From the NCBI RefSeq assembly GCF_005061465.1, contig NZ_LAUS01000008.1, forward strand, positions 1-64,000: a stretch of 64,000 nucleotides of DNA, given 5' to 3'. The translations under genes and the position numbers were made by a program. Below are positions 1 through 9,400 of this stretch, one piece after another. The stretch's first letter is position 1. The number at the start of each line of letters is the position of its first letter. The notes below the pieces were generated by a model, which saw nothing but the letters and a program-made list of their open reading frames with translations, did no database searches and was not told where the DNA came from. The DNA is from Mycoplasmopsis bovis 8790. GTDB taxonomy: Bacteria; Bacillota_I; Bacilli_A; Mycoplasmatales; Metamycoplasmataceae.

Positions 1-841
1 CATTAAGAAACCAGTTGTGCCATCAAAGCCTGTTACAAAGTGAAGAAGCCTACTAACTGAAATAAATAAAATCTTAGAAGAAGCTAAAAAAAGCGACAAG
101 CTTGACTTAAATAAATTGTCTAAATCTGAAAAAGAAAATTATGACGCATTTAATGCAGAAATAGAATTATTAAATGATGAATCTTGAAAAGAACACTTTA
201 TTAAGAAACCTGTTGTGCCATCAAAGCCTAATTTAAAGGATAAAACAGAATTTGAATCAAAATTAAAAAGCATATCTGAAATAATAAGTAAATCTCAACA
301 TGACATCGAATCAACTGTCACAGGTGATGACGCTGATGCCGTAATTGACAAAGAGCAATTTGACAAAATTTACCCAACTGTTAAAAATGCACTTGAGCAA
401 GTAGAATTAGATTTAAAAGAATTAAAAAGTAAATTAGAATCGTTTGAAAGCAACACAAAAGAGGAGCTATCAAAATTGCTTAATAAAACAGAATCTGAAT
501 TAAAATTTGCTAAGCTGATAATTGATGATATTGTGGAAAAGTCTAAGCATTCTAATGATTCATCTCAGCCTATGCAACCTTCTGATAATATTAATTCTCA
601 AGATGCTCTAGCAGTTTTAAATAGAGTATGATATAAAGAATTTGCTGAAGGATTAGAACGCGGCACAACATTCAAAGAAGTCTTTAAAAAGGTTATTGGA
701 CACAATGAACTTAAGAAATATGCATCTATATTATCACTAGAACCAAGCACAAAACAAGATAACAAACTTAATTATAATGACAAAGTAAAATTTAAAGTTG
801 GGGATCTAAAATTTGAAGGTCCTGTAAGAGGCTTTGCATAA
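1..841 (+). CDS. Surface protein with 66-residue repeats, 3' part
   Basis: The 5' end lies outside the window; the visible 279 codons are open when TGA is read as Trp and end with TAA. The protein is hydrophilic and probably coiled-coil. The peptide IKKPVVPSKP occurs at the left edge (2-31) and again at 200-229, a spacing of 198 bp, so the gene carries 66-residue repeats, each starting near a Trp-Lys-Glu-His-Phe type motif. The C-terminal half (FESKLK, QHDIESTV, then a helical segment and KKYASILSLEP) matches the next gene at 1123-2103 segment by segment, so the two are tandem paralogues. Secretion cannot be judged because the N-terminus is missing. By analogy with its neighbour it is probably a lipoprotein. 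Function unknown. Confidence 0.75.
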
Positions 842-857
842 TTTTAACTTAAACCAT

Positions 858-909
858 AAAAATTATTTTTACATCTATTTTATAGACTTATCTGTAAAAT
901 AATTTTTTT
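858..909 (+). terminator. Rho-independent terminator after the first surface gene
   Basis: A long AT-rich inverted repeat (arm TTATTTTTACA, arm TGTAAAATAA) is followed by a run of seven T. It lies 17 bp after the stop of the upstream gene. The stem has one bulged base and few G-C pairs, so it is weaker than the others here. Confidence 0.5.
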
Positions 910-1022
910 GTTTTTATAAATATCTTATACAAAAATAAGTTTATTGTGCTTACTGTATTGCTTATTAAGTTCACAAAATTTATGTAATTAAGTATAGTAA
1001 ATTTCAATTTGCTCATATCGTT

Positions 1023-1028
1023 TATAAT
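1023..1028 (+). promoter_or_regulatory. Possible -10 box for the 1123 lipoprotein
   Basis: A perfect TATAAT sits about 95 bp before the ATG at 1123. No good -35 is seen at the usual distance, which is common in mycoplasma promoters. The position would give a leader of about 85 nt. Confidence 0.35.
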
Positions 1029-1122
1029 AGCTACGTTTTCGAGATAACTGAATTATTTCCTTTTTTGAATTAATAAAGCATTGTTTTTTATAATTTTTAT
1101 ATTAATAGATATAGAGGTTAAT

Positions 1123-2103
1123 ATGAAAAAAATTAGTTTAATTCCAATAGGAAGTGGCTTAGCTTCTATTGCATTTCTTCCACTTATAGCAGCTAAGTGC
1201 GTAGATAATAATAGTCAAAGTAAAGAAAATACTAAACAATCTCTTCACTCTGCTATTAAGACAACTGAATTAGGGGAATTACCTAGAAAAGATTTAGATA
1301 GCATTAAAAGTGCACTAAGTATTAAAAATCCTAATTTGAAAATTGATGAATTAGCCTTTAAAATAGATGAGAAGGAAAATAAAGTTATTGTAAAAGCTAA
1401 TGAAAATAGCACGATATATACTGGAGAAATAGTTATTAACTATAGTATTAAAGCGCAAAATGAATTTACTCCTAGCTTGGATAATAAAACATATTTTGAA
1501 TCGAAACTAAAAGAGCTAACAGAAAAAATAAACAATGCAAAAAAAGATGTTCAATCAACTGTTGATATTAATTCCGGTGCTAAAATAAACAAAGAAAAAT
1601 TCAATATGGTTTATCATGATGTAACCATGAAGATGGAAGAATATGGCAAAGAAATTAGCAATTTAGAAAAAAGTTTGGAAATCTTTGATGAAGAAGTTAG
1701 AAGAGAACTTTCTAATTTATTATTAAAATTGAGCAGTCTGTATAGGGATACAAAGCTTGAAATCGAAAATATTGCTGAAAAATCTGAAAATCCAAATCGT
1801 TCTAATGCTCCTGTGCGCCCGCTGGTGTTTGATTCTGACACACTTGATGCTAAAACAGGATGAAATGCTTTACAAGCTTTATGGGACATTATAAAAAATT
1901 ACTTCTATAAAGGGCAAACCTATGAAGATGTTCTTGAATTTATTAAAAACCACGATTATTACAAAAAGTTTGCATCCTTTATTTCATTATCACCACAAAG
2001 CAACAAAAATGAACATCCTGAATCAGGAAAAAGGATGATTATAATTGTTAAAGACAGCAATAGTTCAATTCCATTTAACGCTAACTTTGGCACAGTAAAA
2101 TAG
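1123..2103 (+). CDS. Lipoprotein, paralogue of the upstream repeat protein
   Basis: 326 aa. I start at the ATG at 1123 because it has AGAGGT upstream and gives a clean lipoprotein signal: MKK, a hydrophobic stretch, then the lipobox IAAKC. An upstream TTG (1081) would add an implausible hydrophobic leader. Residues about 45-115 hold a small beta-rich module (ENKVIVKANENS, then a second strand) that resembles the module after the signal peptide of the DUF285 lipoproteins at 15119-20042. The rest is helical and aligns with the upstream gene (YFESKLKELTEKI, KKDVQSTV, YYKKFASFISLSP). One in-frame TGA is read as Trp. It is probably anchored to the outer face of the membrane. Function unknown. Confidence 0.8.
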
Positions 2104-2120
2104 CGAAACATAAAGCAAAA

Positions 2121-2147
2121 AAAGCAAACGGCATAGTTTGCTTTTTA
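2121..2147 (+). terminator. Bidirectional terminator between lipoprotein and pyk
   Basis: Perfect stem AAAGCAAAC / GTTTGCTTT (2121-2129 with 2136-2144) and T-runs on both sides when read from either strand. It sits between the convergent lipoprotein gene and pyk and can serve both. Confidence 0.8.
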
Positions 2148-2171
2148 TGTCTGTTTTATAGTGTTATAAGA

Positions 2172-3608
2172 CTAATTGTATTGCTTTTCAACAATGCTTT
2201 CGTTTTCAACAACAATAATTCTGTCGCCTTTATTTATTCCATAAGGCATTAATATTTCTAGTGCTTTATCACTGTTTTCTTTAATTAAGTCAAAATATTC
2301 AACTGAATCCAATGAAGTTCAAACGCTAGAAGTTATACCAAACCCGCCAATCATGTTTGCGTCTTTTAATATACCTATAATTATTGTATTTGGTCTAAAT
2401 TTTGCTACTTCTTTAAGTAATTCGCCTGTTCTAGATAAAACAACTGCGAATTTGTAGTCACCATAACGAGTTCTATTAGCAACTTCATATGCAATTCTAG
2501 AACGTTTGTTCTCTCTTAAGTTCGATTTTCTTCTTACTTCTTCTAATTGCACATCGTAGTATGTGTTGTCATAAAATTCATTTTCAGCTCTTTTATTAAT
2601 ATTAGACATTGTGATAACAGCTTCTAATGGGTGAGCACCGGATGCTGTTTCGCCTGAAAGCATTGTGGCATCAGAACCTAATTCAATTGCATAGTAAACA
2701 TCAGTAACTTCAGCTCTAGTAGGATGTGGATTAGTTTCCATTGAATCAAGCATTTGAGTAGCAATAATAACTGGCTTGCCAGCTTCACGGCACTTACGAA
2801 TCATTAGCTTTTCAAAGTATGGAACATCATAATAAGGTATCTCTAGTCCTAAATCTCCTCTTGCAACCATAATACCGTCTGAAGCTGCAATAATTTCGTC
2901 AATATTATCAATTCCTAAATGACTTTCTATTTTAGAAATTATTTGTATATGTTTAGCATTATTATCGTGCAACAACTTTCTTAAGTCATGCACATTCTTA
3001 GCTGAATTAACAAATGAAGCTGCTATATAATTAACACCTTGAGAAATGCCAAATTTAACATCATTAATGTCTTTTTCAGATAAAAATGGTAAGCTAAAAT
3101 CAACACCAGGAAGATTAATTCTCTTGTTAGTTTTTAAATTATGTGAATTAAGTGTTTTGACAAAAACAATTCCCTTAGAAACCTTAGTTACAACAGCAGA
3201 AAGCTTGCCGTCATCAAAAAGAACAAAATCACCGTCTTTTAGGTCTTTTGACATATCATATGAAACAGATAGCTCTTTTGCATCGCCTTCTAATTCTTTA
3301 TATTTGCTTTCAGTTGTATGAATTTTTATCTCGCTATCTGCTGGAATAAATTGAGCACCGCCTTTTATTTTACCAACTCTTATTTCTGGGCCTTTAGTGT
3401 CAAGAATTAATGACACCGGTAAATGCATATCCTCAGATATTTTTTTAGCTATTTTAAATTTATTTAAATGCTCTTCATGGCTTCCGTGACTAAAATTAAC
3501 TCTAATACATGTAGCTCCTGCCTCGATTAAAGAACGCATTGTATTATAGTTATCACTAGATGGGCCAATAGTAGCAACTAATTTACTTCTTTTATCTGTT
3601 AAATTCAT
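2172..3608 (-). CDS. pyk: Pyruvate kinase
   Basis: 478 aa, the usual length. Converts phosphoenolpyruvate and ADP to pyruvate and ATP, the last ATP-forming step of glycolysis, in the cytosol. Family signatures are clear: [10 protein letters not shown] at the N-terminus, the substrate/metal region [13 protein letters not shown], and [10 protein letters not shown] with the following TRAEVTDV, then a C-terminal allosteric domain. The last 49 codons follow an in-frame TGA (2319-2321, Trp), so an annotation in the standard code would cut the protein short. The ATG at 3608 is preceded by AAAGGAATAA. An 18-bp palindrome lies just upstream (3626-3643). It stands alone, with a terminator on each side. 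Confidence 0.96.
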
Positions 3609-3625
3609 AATTTATTCCTTTATTA

Positions 3626-3643
3626 ATATAACTATAGTTATAT
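3626..3643. promoter_or_regulatory. 18-bp perfect palindrome upstream of pyk
   Basis: ATATAACTATAGTTATAT is a perfect palindrome, centred about 26 bp before the pyk ATG. It could be an operator over the pyk promoter or 5' leader. AT-rich palindromes arise easily in this genome, so the case is modest. Confidence 0.35.
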
Positions 3644-3724
3644 TTATATCTATTTTAATTTTACTTGCATTTGCAATTTGTTTTTTATTTTTGTATATTT
3701 TCTTATTGAATTTTTATCAAATAT

Positions 3725-3746
3725 AAAAAAGCACGTTTGTGCTTTT
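3725..3746 (-). terminator. Terminator after the 3745 gene
   Basis: Perfect stem AAAGCAC / GTGCTTT with a 4-base loop. On the minus strand it is followed by a T-run (complement of AAAAAA). The downstream arm overlaps the TAA stop of the upstream gene, an economical arrangement. Confidence 0.75.
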
Positions 3747-5241
3747 ATTGTGATGTTGCTAATGATGTAGAAGATGAGCTTTTCTTTAACCCAGTTAGTT
3801 TAACTGTGCCGATTATACTTTCAGTATAGCCATTTTCTAATTTTGCAGTTATTTTAACTGCAATAAGAGCTTCACCTTTAGAATCATCTAAGTTAACAAA
3901 TGGTTCTGTTTCATCTTTCTTTTGGTCTTTATCAAAATATTGCTTAAGATTGCTAAATTCTTTGATTACGCCATCATTTTCACTTATTTTATGATATGAA
4001 ACAGTATATTCATTAGATAAAAACTTGTTTTTTATTTCTTGTTTAGCCGAATCTTTTCATAATAAATCAATTAACTCAATGTAGCCATTTGTTGTATTAT
4101 GGTAATTTTCATTCGGTGCTGATGATGAAGTATTGTACTTCAAGCTAGAAGGAATAATATCGCTTAATGACTTATTATCGCCTTTTAAGTCTTTAATTTC
4201 TATTTGGTTGAGCGCTTCAGTAAGCTCAGAATGTTTAACCTGCAATTTAGCTGTAAATTCTTTTGAAATATCAACTTTTTTAGCATTATTTAGCTGACCT
4301 TCATCGCTAAATTGAGCGTTTGGAATATATGTGAATAAACTATAATGAATTTTATATTCATTATCGCTAGACTTAGTTATATAAATTGGCTTTTTACTAT
4401 CAATGCTAAAGTTTAGCGCATTAGCATCGTCGATGCTTTTGACAGTGTGATTATAATTTAATAAATCTGAAAATATCTTATGTGCTTTTTCGATTGATTC
4501 AGACGAATCTTGCTTTTTCATAGGTAATTTAGAAAAATCACTGCCCGAGCTATCTAAAATATCTTCAAATGAAGGAATTTCTTTTTTGAGTAATTTATTT
4601 TTTAGTTTAGAGCTAACTCTAAAACCGTGTTTGTAGTCTGAATAATTTTTTAGTAATTCAGCTTGGTTTTTTGAGGTATCAACTTTTTTAAAACCGCTGA
4701 TTTGATAATCAACTCATTTCCAGTTGACCTTTCTTTTTGCATACTCTTCTGAATCAGAAACTAAAGAAGCATTTTTTGAAGGTTTCTTCTCAAAGTAAAC
4801 TCTAAGATATAATGTTCCATCATAATCATCAGCATAAGAGTGATAGTAGATAAAATGATCTTTTGTTAAGTCTTCTAATGTGTAGTTGACATCTTTGCTA
4901 AAAAGAAGAAATGGAGTTTTGTTTTTGCTAAATATTTTGGTTTCTAATGACTTTCAGTACTCTTTATCAGTTTTTAATGTTGGTTCTTCATTATCTTTTT
5001 TTGAATAACCAAAAAATGATATGTAAGCAAATTCACTAGCATATCTAGATGAAATATCAAAATCTTTATGATTTGGATTAATTTTAAATTCAAGCTTCTT
5101 TGCTCTGTTTAAAACTGCTTCTGTCTCATTGGAATTAGCTTTTTTAAGATAATGAAATGTTAGCGCTGTACCAATTACAGCTCCAGCAGCAATTCCAAAA
5201 CCTATTGCTCCTATAAGAACTTTCTTTCTAAATTTCTCCAT
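3745..5241 (-). CDS. Membrane-anchored variable-surface-like protein
   Basis: 498 aa; several in-frame TGA codons are read as Trp. Residues about 8-30 form one hydrophobic segment (IGAIGFGIAAGAVIGTALTF) with no lipobox Cys, so the protein is anchored by an uncleaved helix with the rest probably outside. Two segments follow a pattern I associate with the mycoplasma Lipoprotein_17 / variable surface protein domain: a beta stretch ending in an aromatic-rich strand and then GF/GL plus KK (DYQISGFKK near residue 190; TVKLTGLKK near the end). This assignment is from memory of the family and is moderate only. The ATG at 5241 is 27 nt after the engB stop, so it could be read through from the engB operon. 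Confidence 0.65.
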
Positions 5242-5268
5242 ATTTGCCTCTCTTGCAAATGTATTGTA

Positions 5269-5850
5269 TTAATTGAAAATATTATTTTCAATAAAATCTA
5301 CTAACTCATTTATGCCAATTTTGTTTGTGCTTGAAACTAAAAATGAATGTGTAGAATCATCTAACAATTTAGATTCTAAATATTCATTGTGCTTTTTAAC
5401 TAAAGCGGATTTTTCTTTCTGGTTTAATTTATCAATTTTGGTGTAAATCAGATGAATTGGTAAATTTAATGACCTTAAAAAACTTATTTTTTCTGCATCT
5501 ATTTTGGTTATTCCAGTGCGCGAATCAATTAATAAAAAAACTGTTTTAGGATTTTTATCTTGGCTTAAAAAAGCATTAATCCAGTTATTCATTTCTGCTA
5601 TTTTTTCTTTAGATAACTGAGCATAACCATAACCAGGTAAATCAACTATAAAGCGATTTTCTTCTTGAAAATAATTAATAAATTGCGTTCTGCCAGGTTG
5701 CTTAGAAACATATGATATTTTTTGATTAACTAATGCATTAAGCAAAGAGCTCTTGCCAACATTTGAGCGCCCTCAAAAACATATTTGTTTACAATCATCA
5801 CATTGTATTCATGTCTCTTTTTTTAAGGCAGATTTAACAAATTTTCACAT
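5269..5850 (-). CDS. engB: Ribosome biogenesis GTP-binding protein YsxC/EngB
   Basis: 193 aa, normal for the family, which acts in large-subunit ribosome assembly. G1 is GRSNVGKSSL, G3 is DLPGYGYA, G4 is TKIDKL. The true N-terminus lies upstream of a Trp-encoding TGA: the ATG at 5850 gives MWKFVKSALKKE and then the core. This ATG overlaps the coaD stop by one base (TAATG), which fits translational coupling. Just before the P-loop there is a small cluster of cysteines (CDDCKQIC) that I do not recall from other EngB proteins. Last gene of the pta-ackA-coaD-engB group. Confidence 0.93.
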
Positions 5851-6272
5851 TATTTTCCTAACTTTTGTTTGTGCCTTATAACCGTTGAAGAATATTCAAT
5901 CATATTATAATCAGGCATTATCAAAATAGTTTCTAAATCATTATTAATGCTATTGTGTCCAGCAGCTAGAGTTAGCTCATATTTAAAATCTGTATCGTTT
6001 CTAGCTGAACGGATTAAAAAATTAGCCCCTAGTTTTTTTGCCATTTCAGCAATTAATTCATTTTTGTTAACCAAAACTTCTACATTTTCAAAGTCTTTTA
6101 ACTTCATTTTTGCTTCAGCAAATCTTGTATCAATATCATTAATTCTTTCTTTATCAGGATTAACTGAAACTATAACAAAAAGCTTGTCAAAAATTTTCAA
6201 AGCTTTTTTGACAATTGCAATATGCCCTTCATGAAGCGGGTCGAATGAACCAGGATAAATTGCTGCTTTCAT
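5850..6272 (-). CDS. coaD: Phosphopantetheine adenylyltransferase
   Basis: 140 aa, about 20 shorter than most CoaD. Transfers AMP from ATP to 4'-phosphopantetheine, the penultimate step to CoA. The nucleotidyltransferase motif GSFDPLHEGH is at residues 8-17 and the second nucleotide motif appears as SSTVIR near the C-terminus. The shortening is at the C-terminus, after the catalytic core. The gene begins 11 nt after ackA and is in one transcription unit with pta and ackA, which use and make acetyl-CoA, so the link to CoA supply makes sense. Confidence 0.93.
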   Translation of the reverse strand: MKAAIYPGSFDPLHEGHIAIVKKALKIFDKLFVIVSVNPDKERINDIDTRFAEAKMKLKDFENVEVLVNKNELIAEMAKKLGANFLIRSARNDTDFKYELTLAAGHNSINNDLETILIMPDYNMIEYSSTVIRHKQKLGK

Positions 6273-6283
6273 AATATATTTAA

Positions 6284-7477
6284 TTATTTATATAACTCAA
6301 TTGCATGCTTTGCAATTAATAATTCTTCGTTTGTTCTTATAACATAAACTTTAACATCTGAATCTGGAGTTGAGATTAATTCATATTCACCAATTTTGCC
6401 AAAGTTCTTTTCTTTGTCTAATTTAATATTAGCAAAGTGTAAGCTATTAATAACTTGTTCTCTTAATTCAGGTGTATTTTCACCAACGCCGGCTGTGAAA
6501 ACTAATGCATCAATCTTGTTTTCTAATTTATTTGCATAGTTTGCAACGAAATCAACTATTTTTTGGCAGTATAGGTCAAATGCAAATTGTGCTCTTTGAT
6601 CTTTTTTCTCCATTGCTGCTAGTATGTCTCTAAGGTCGTTTGAGATTCCTGAAACACCTAACATACCTGATTTTTTATTTAATATGTCAGTGAACTCATC
6701 AATTGAAAGGTTCATATTTTTCATAACAAATTGATGAATAGAAGGGTCGATATCACCTGAACGAGAACCCATCATAATTCCTGCTAATGGTGTAAGTCCC
6801 ATTGTTGTATCAATTGACTTGCTCTCTTTAATAGCACATAATGATGCACCATTACCAATGTGAAGGTTAATGATGTTTACTTTATCTTTGTTTAATAACT
6901 CTTGCACTTTAAGTGTTATGTATTCGTGACTAATACCATGAGCGCCATAACGTTTAATTTTAAGTTTTTCACTTATTTCATATGGAATTGGATATGTTGA
7001 ATATAAAGCTGGAATGCTTGTGTGAAATGCTGTATCAAAATCAGCAGAAAGTTTTGCGTGTGGCATAACTTTTTTAAATGCTCTAATAGCTTGTAGTGCG
7101 CCTGGGTTGTGTAATGGAGCACACATTTTTACTTCATCAATTAATTCGATTTCTTTTTCGCCCAATTTTACAGAGCTATTGAAATATTCACCGCCTTGTA
7201 CAACTCTAAAGCCAATTAGTTCAATTTCTTTAGGATCTGAAATAATTTTGTTTTCTTCAAAGATTTCTAAAATGTGCTCAACAGCTTTAGCATGGTCTTC
7301 TAATTTAACGCTTCTTTCAAATTTTTGACCATTGAATTTAATAGCAATATTGCCATTTCCGCCTTCGCCAATTCTTTCAGCTAGCCCACTAGCAATGACA
7401 TTTAATTTTTCTTTATCTAATAATTGAAGTTTAATTGAGCTACTTCCTGCGTTAATAACTAAAACTTTATTACTCAT
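6284..7477 (-). CDS. ackA: Acetate kinase
   Basis: 397 aa. Makes ATP and acetate from acetyl phosphate and ADP in the cytosol; in mycoplasmas this is a main ATP source. Recognised by VLVINAGSSSIK at the N-terminus, GAHGISH, the phosphate-binding HIGNGAS, and FTAGVGENTPELR. ATG at 7477 with AAGGAG just inside the end of pta; only 3 nt separate the two genes, so they are co-transcribed and probably coupled. Confidence 0.97.
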   Translation of the reverse strand: MSNKVLVINAGSSSIKLQLLDKEKLNVIASGLAERIGEGGNGNIAIKFNGQKFERSVKLEDHAKAVEHILEIFEENKIISDPKEIELIGFRVVQGGEYFNSSVKLGEKEIELIDEVKMCAPLHNPGALQAIRAFKKVMPHAKLSADFDTAFHTSIPALYSTYPIPYEISEKLKIKRYGAHGISHEYITLKVQELLNKDKVNIINLHIGNGASLCAIKESKSIDTTMGLTPLAGIMMGSRSGDIDPSIHQFVMKNMNLSIDEFTDILNKKSGMLGVSGISNDLRDILAAMEKKDQRAQFAFDLYCQKIVDFVANYANKLENKIDALVFTAGVGENTPELREQVINSLHFANIKLDKEKNFGKIGEYELISTPDSDVKVYVIRTNEELLIAKHAIELYK

Positions 7478-7480
7478 ATA

Positions 7481-8437
7481 CTACTCCTTGTTATTCGCTT
7501 GAATTGCAGTAATTAATACAGTATTTACAACGTCATCAGTCAAGCTTCCTCTAGATAGGTCATTAACTGGTTTTTTAACACCAGTAATAATAGGGCCAAT
7601 AGCTCCAAAACCACCAAATCTTTGAGCTATTTTGTAGCCAATATTCCCTGCACCTAAGTCTGGGAATACTAAAACATTAGCTTCGCCAGTAAATGTTTCG
7701 CCTTTGTATTTACTCTTTCTAACACCTTCATTAACTGCAGCATCTAATTGCACTTCACCAATAGCTTTTGTGCCTTGATATACTTTGTTAAATTCAACTG
7801 TTGCATCAGCTACTAATTTGGTTTCTGGTGTTACAGCTGAACCGCTAGTTGAAAAGCTTAGGAATGCTACTTTAGGCTCTTCAATAAATGCTTTTGCAAA
7901 TTCAGCAGCATTGCTTGCTATATCAACTAAACCATTTAAATCAGGTTTTGGATTCACTGAAATGTCACTGAAGAAGTAAAGTTTTTCTTCTTTGTGCATA
8001 ATCATAACTGATGAAATTGTTTTAATTCCTGGTTTAGGGCCAATTGCTTTAAAAGCAGCTCTTAGGATATCTGCTGTTGAATAATTTAGTCCCCCAACAA
8101 CTCCATCAACTTCGCCTGTTGCTAAAAGCATCATTGCATAAAAAGGACGTGTACTAAGTGCCTTTCTTGCTGCTTCAATATCTTCTTTTCCTTTACGTAA
8201 TTCAACATACTTTTGAGCCAATAACTCTAATTTATTGGTATCTTTGTTCATATTAACTACATTAGCTTTAGTATCAATTTTGTCATCATTTTCAACTAAA
8301 AGTGTGATTTCTAAGTTGTTAAATTCTGCTAATTTATTAGCTGCTTCAATACTTCTTTGGTCACTACCGTCAATTAGTAATATTTTTGTTTTTGGAAGTG
8401 TATTAACAATGCCTTTTAGGCGTTTTTCAAAATCCAT
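7481..8437 (-). CDS. pta: Phosphate acetyltransferase
   Basis: 318 aa, the short Pta form without the N-terminal DRTGG region. Converts acetyl-CoA and phosphate to acetyl phosphate. The C-terminal signature is present (SGSAVTPETKLVADA, DLGAGNIGYKIAQR) together with VDGVVGGLNYSTAD. First gene of pta-ackA-coaD-engB; the 100 bp upstream should hold the promoter, and an AAGGAGC ribosome site precedes the ATG. Confidence 0.96.
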   Translation of the reverse strand: MDFEKRLKGIVNTLPKTKILLIDGSDQRSIEAANKLAEFNNLEITLLVENDDKIDTKANVVNMNKDTNKLELLAQKYVELRKGKEDIEAARKALSTRPFYAMMLLATGEVDGVVGGLNYSTADILRAAFKAIGPKPGIKTISSVMIMHKEEKLYFFSDISVNPKPDLNGLVDIASNAAEFAKAFIEEPKVAFLSFSTSGSAVTPETKLVADATVEFNKVYQGTKAIGEVQLDAAVNEGVRKSKYKGETFTGEANVLVFPDLGAGNIGYKIAQRFGGFGAIGPIITGVKKPVNDLSRGSLTDDVVNTVLITAIQANNKE

Positions 8438-8537
8438 ATAAATGCTCCTTGGGAATAATTAATTATTATTAATTATGTCTAAAAAAATAATGCTTTTATT
8501 ATATAAAAAAATGAACCTATTTCTAGAATTCAATTTC

Positions 8538-9398
8538 TTAAATTTGAAACTCGTATCTTATAGCTTTAGCTAAGTTTTTAAATAGCCAGATAACAGTTAG
8601 TGGGCCAACCCCACCTGGTGTAGGTGTATAGCCTTCTAATTGTTCATATTCTTCAGGTGATAATGATGCATCACCAACAAAGCATTTCTTGCCTTCTCTT
8701 TCAATCATTGTTGTCCCTGCATCAATTAACCAAGCGCCATCTTTTATATTTTCTTTTTTAACTAAGTCAGGTTGGCCAGCAGCTGTTACTAATAAATCAG
8801 CTGATTCAACACCTTTAATACCTGTATTTTTGTTATATGTTGATACTAATGCACCAAGCTTTTTAAGCAAAAATGCTGTTGGTTTGCCAACTAAATAGCT
8901 ACGTCCAATAACAGCAGCCTTTTTGCCTTCTAAGTCTATTTTATAGTACTTAATTAAATCTATGATAGCTGCTGCAGTAGCGGGAGTAAAACATAATTCA
9001 TCAAATTTATCGTTGTAAAAGTTAAAAGTGCTTTTTTCGCATAAGCCATCAACGTCTTTTTCCAAACGTATTCCGTTCATTATAACTTTAGGCGAAATAT
9101 GCTCAGGCAATGGTAATTGCACAATAATGCCATCTGATTCTTCATTTAGTACATCAAGTTTTTTAAGCAAAGAATTTTGGCTAATGTCTTCATCAAATTT
9201 ATAAAGTGTTGCAACAACGCCTAGTTCCTCAGCTTTTTTAAGTTTATTTTTAATATAAAGTGAAGAGGCAGGATTGTCTCCGACTTGAATTATTGACAAA
9301 ACAGGCTGTCTGCCAATTAATTTAGTAATTTCTTCAAATTCTTTTTTTAACTCAGCTGTTCTTTGCTCTGCGATTATTTTTCCATTTAATATTGTCAC
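8538..9398 (-). CDS. folD: Methylenetetrahydrofolate dehydrogenase/cyclohydrolase
   Basis: 286 aa, full length. Interconverts 5,10-methylene-THF and 10-formyl-THF, feeding initiator tRNA formylation and nucleotide synthesis. Catalytic Lys region SSLYIKNKLKKAEELG, NADP region GRSYLVGKP and C-terminal YTPTPGGVGPLTV are all present. The start is GTG (9396-9398), chosen because a strong GGAGG lies 8 nt upstream inside the last codons of valS. It follows the valS stop by two bases, so it is translated right behind valS. Confidence 0.95.
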   Translation of the reverse strand: MTILNGKIIAEQRTAELKKEFEEITKLIGRQPVLSIIQVGDNPASSLYIKNKLKKAEELGVVATLYKFDEDISQNSLLKKLDVLNEESDGIIVQLPLPEHISPKVIMNGIRLEKDVDGLCEKSTFNFYNDKFDELCFTPATAAAIIDLIKYYKIDLEGKKAAVIGRSYLVGKPTAFLLKKLGALVSTYNKNTGIKGVESADLLVTAAGQPDLVKKENIKDGAWLIDAGTTMIEREGKKCFVGDASLSPEEYEQLEGYTPTPGGVGPLTVIWLFKNLAKAIRYEFQI

Positions 9399-9400
9399 AA

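Noticed and set aside
1081-1122. TTG start giving a longer N-terminus for the 1123 lipoprotein
   Set aside because: It would put a hydrophobic stretch before the normal MKK signal, while AGAGGT serves the ATG at 1123.
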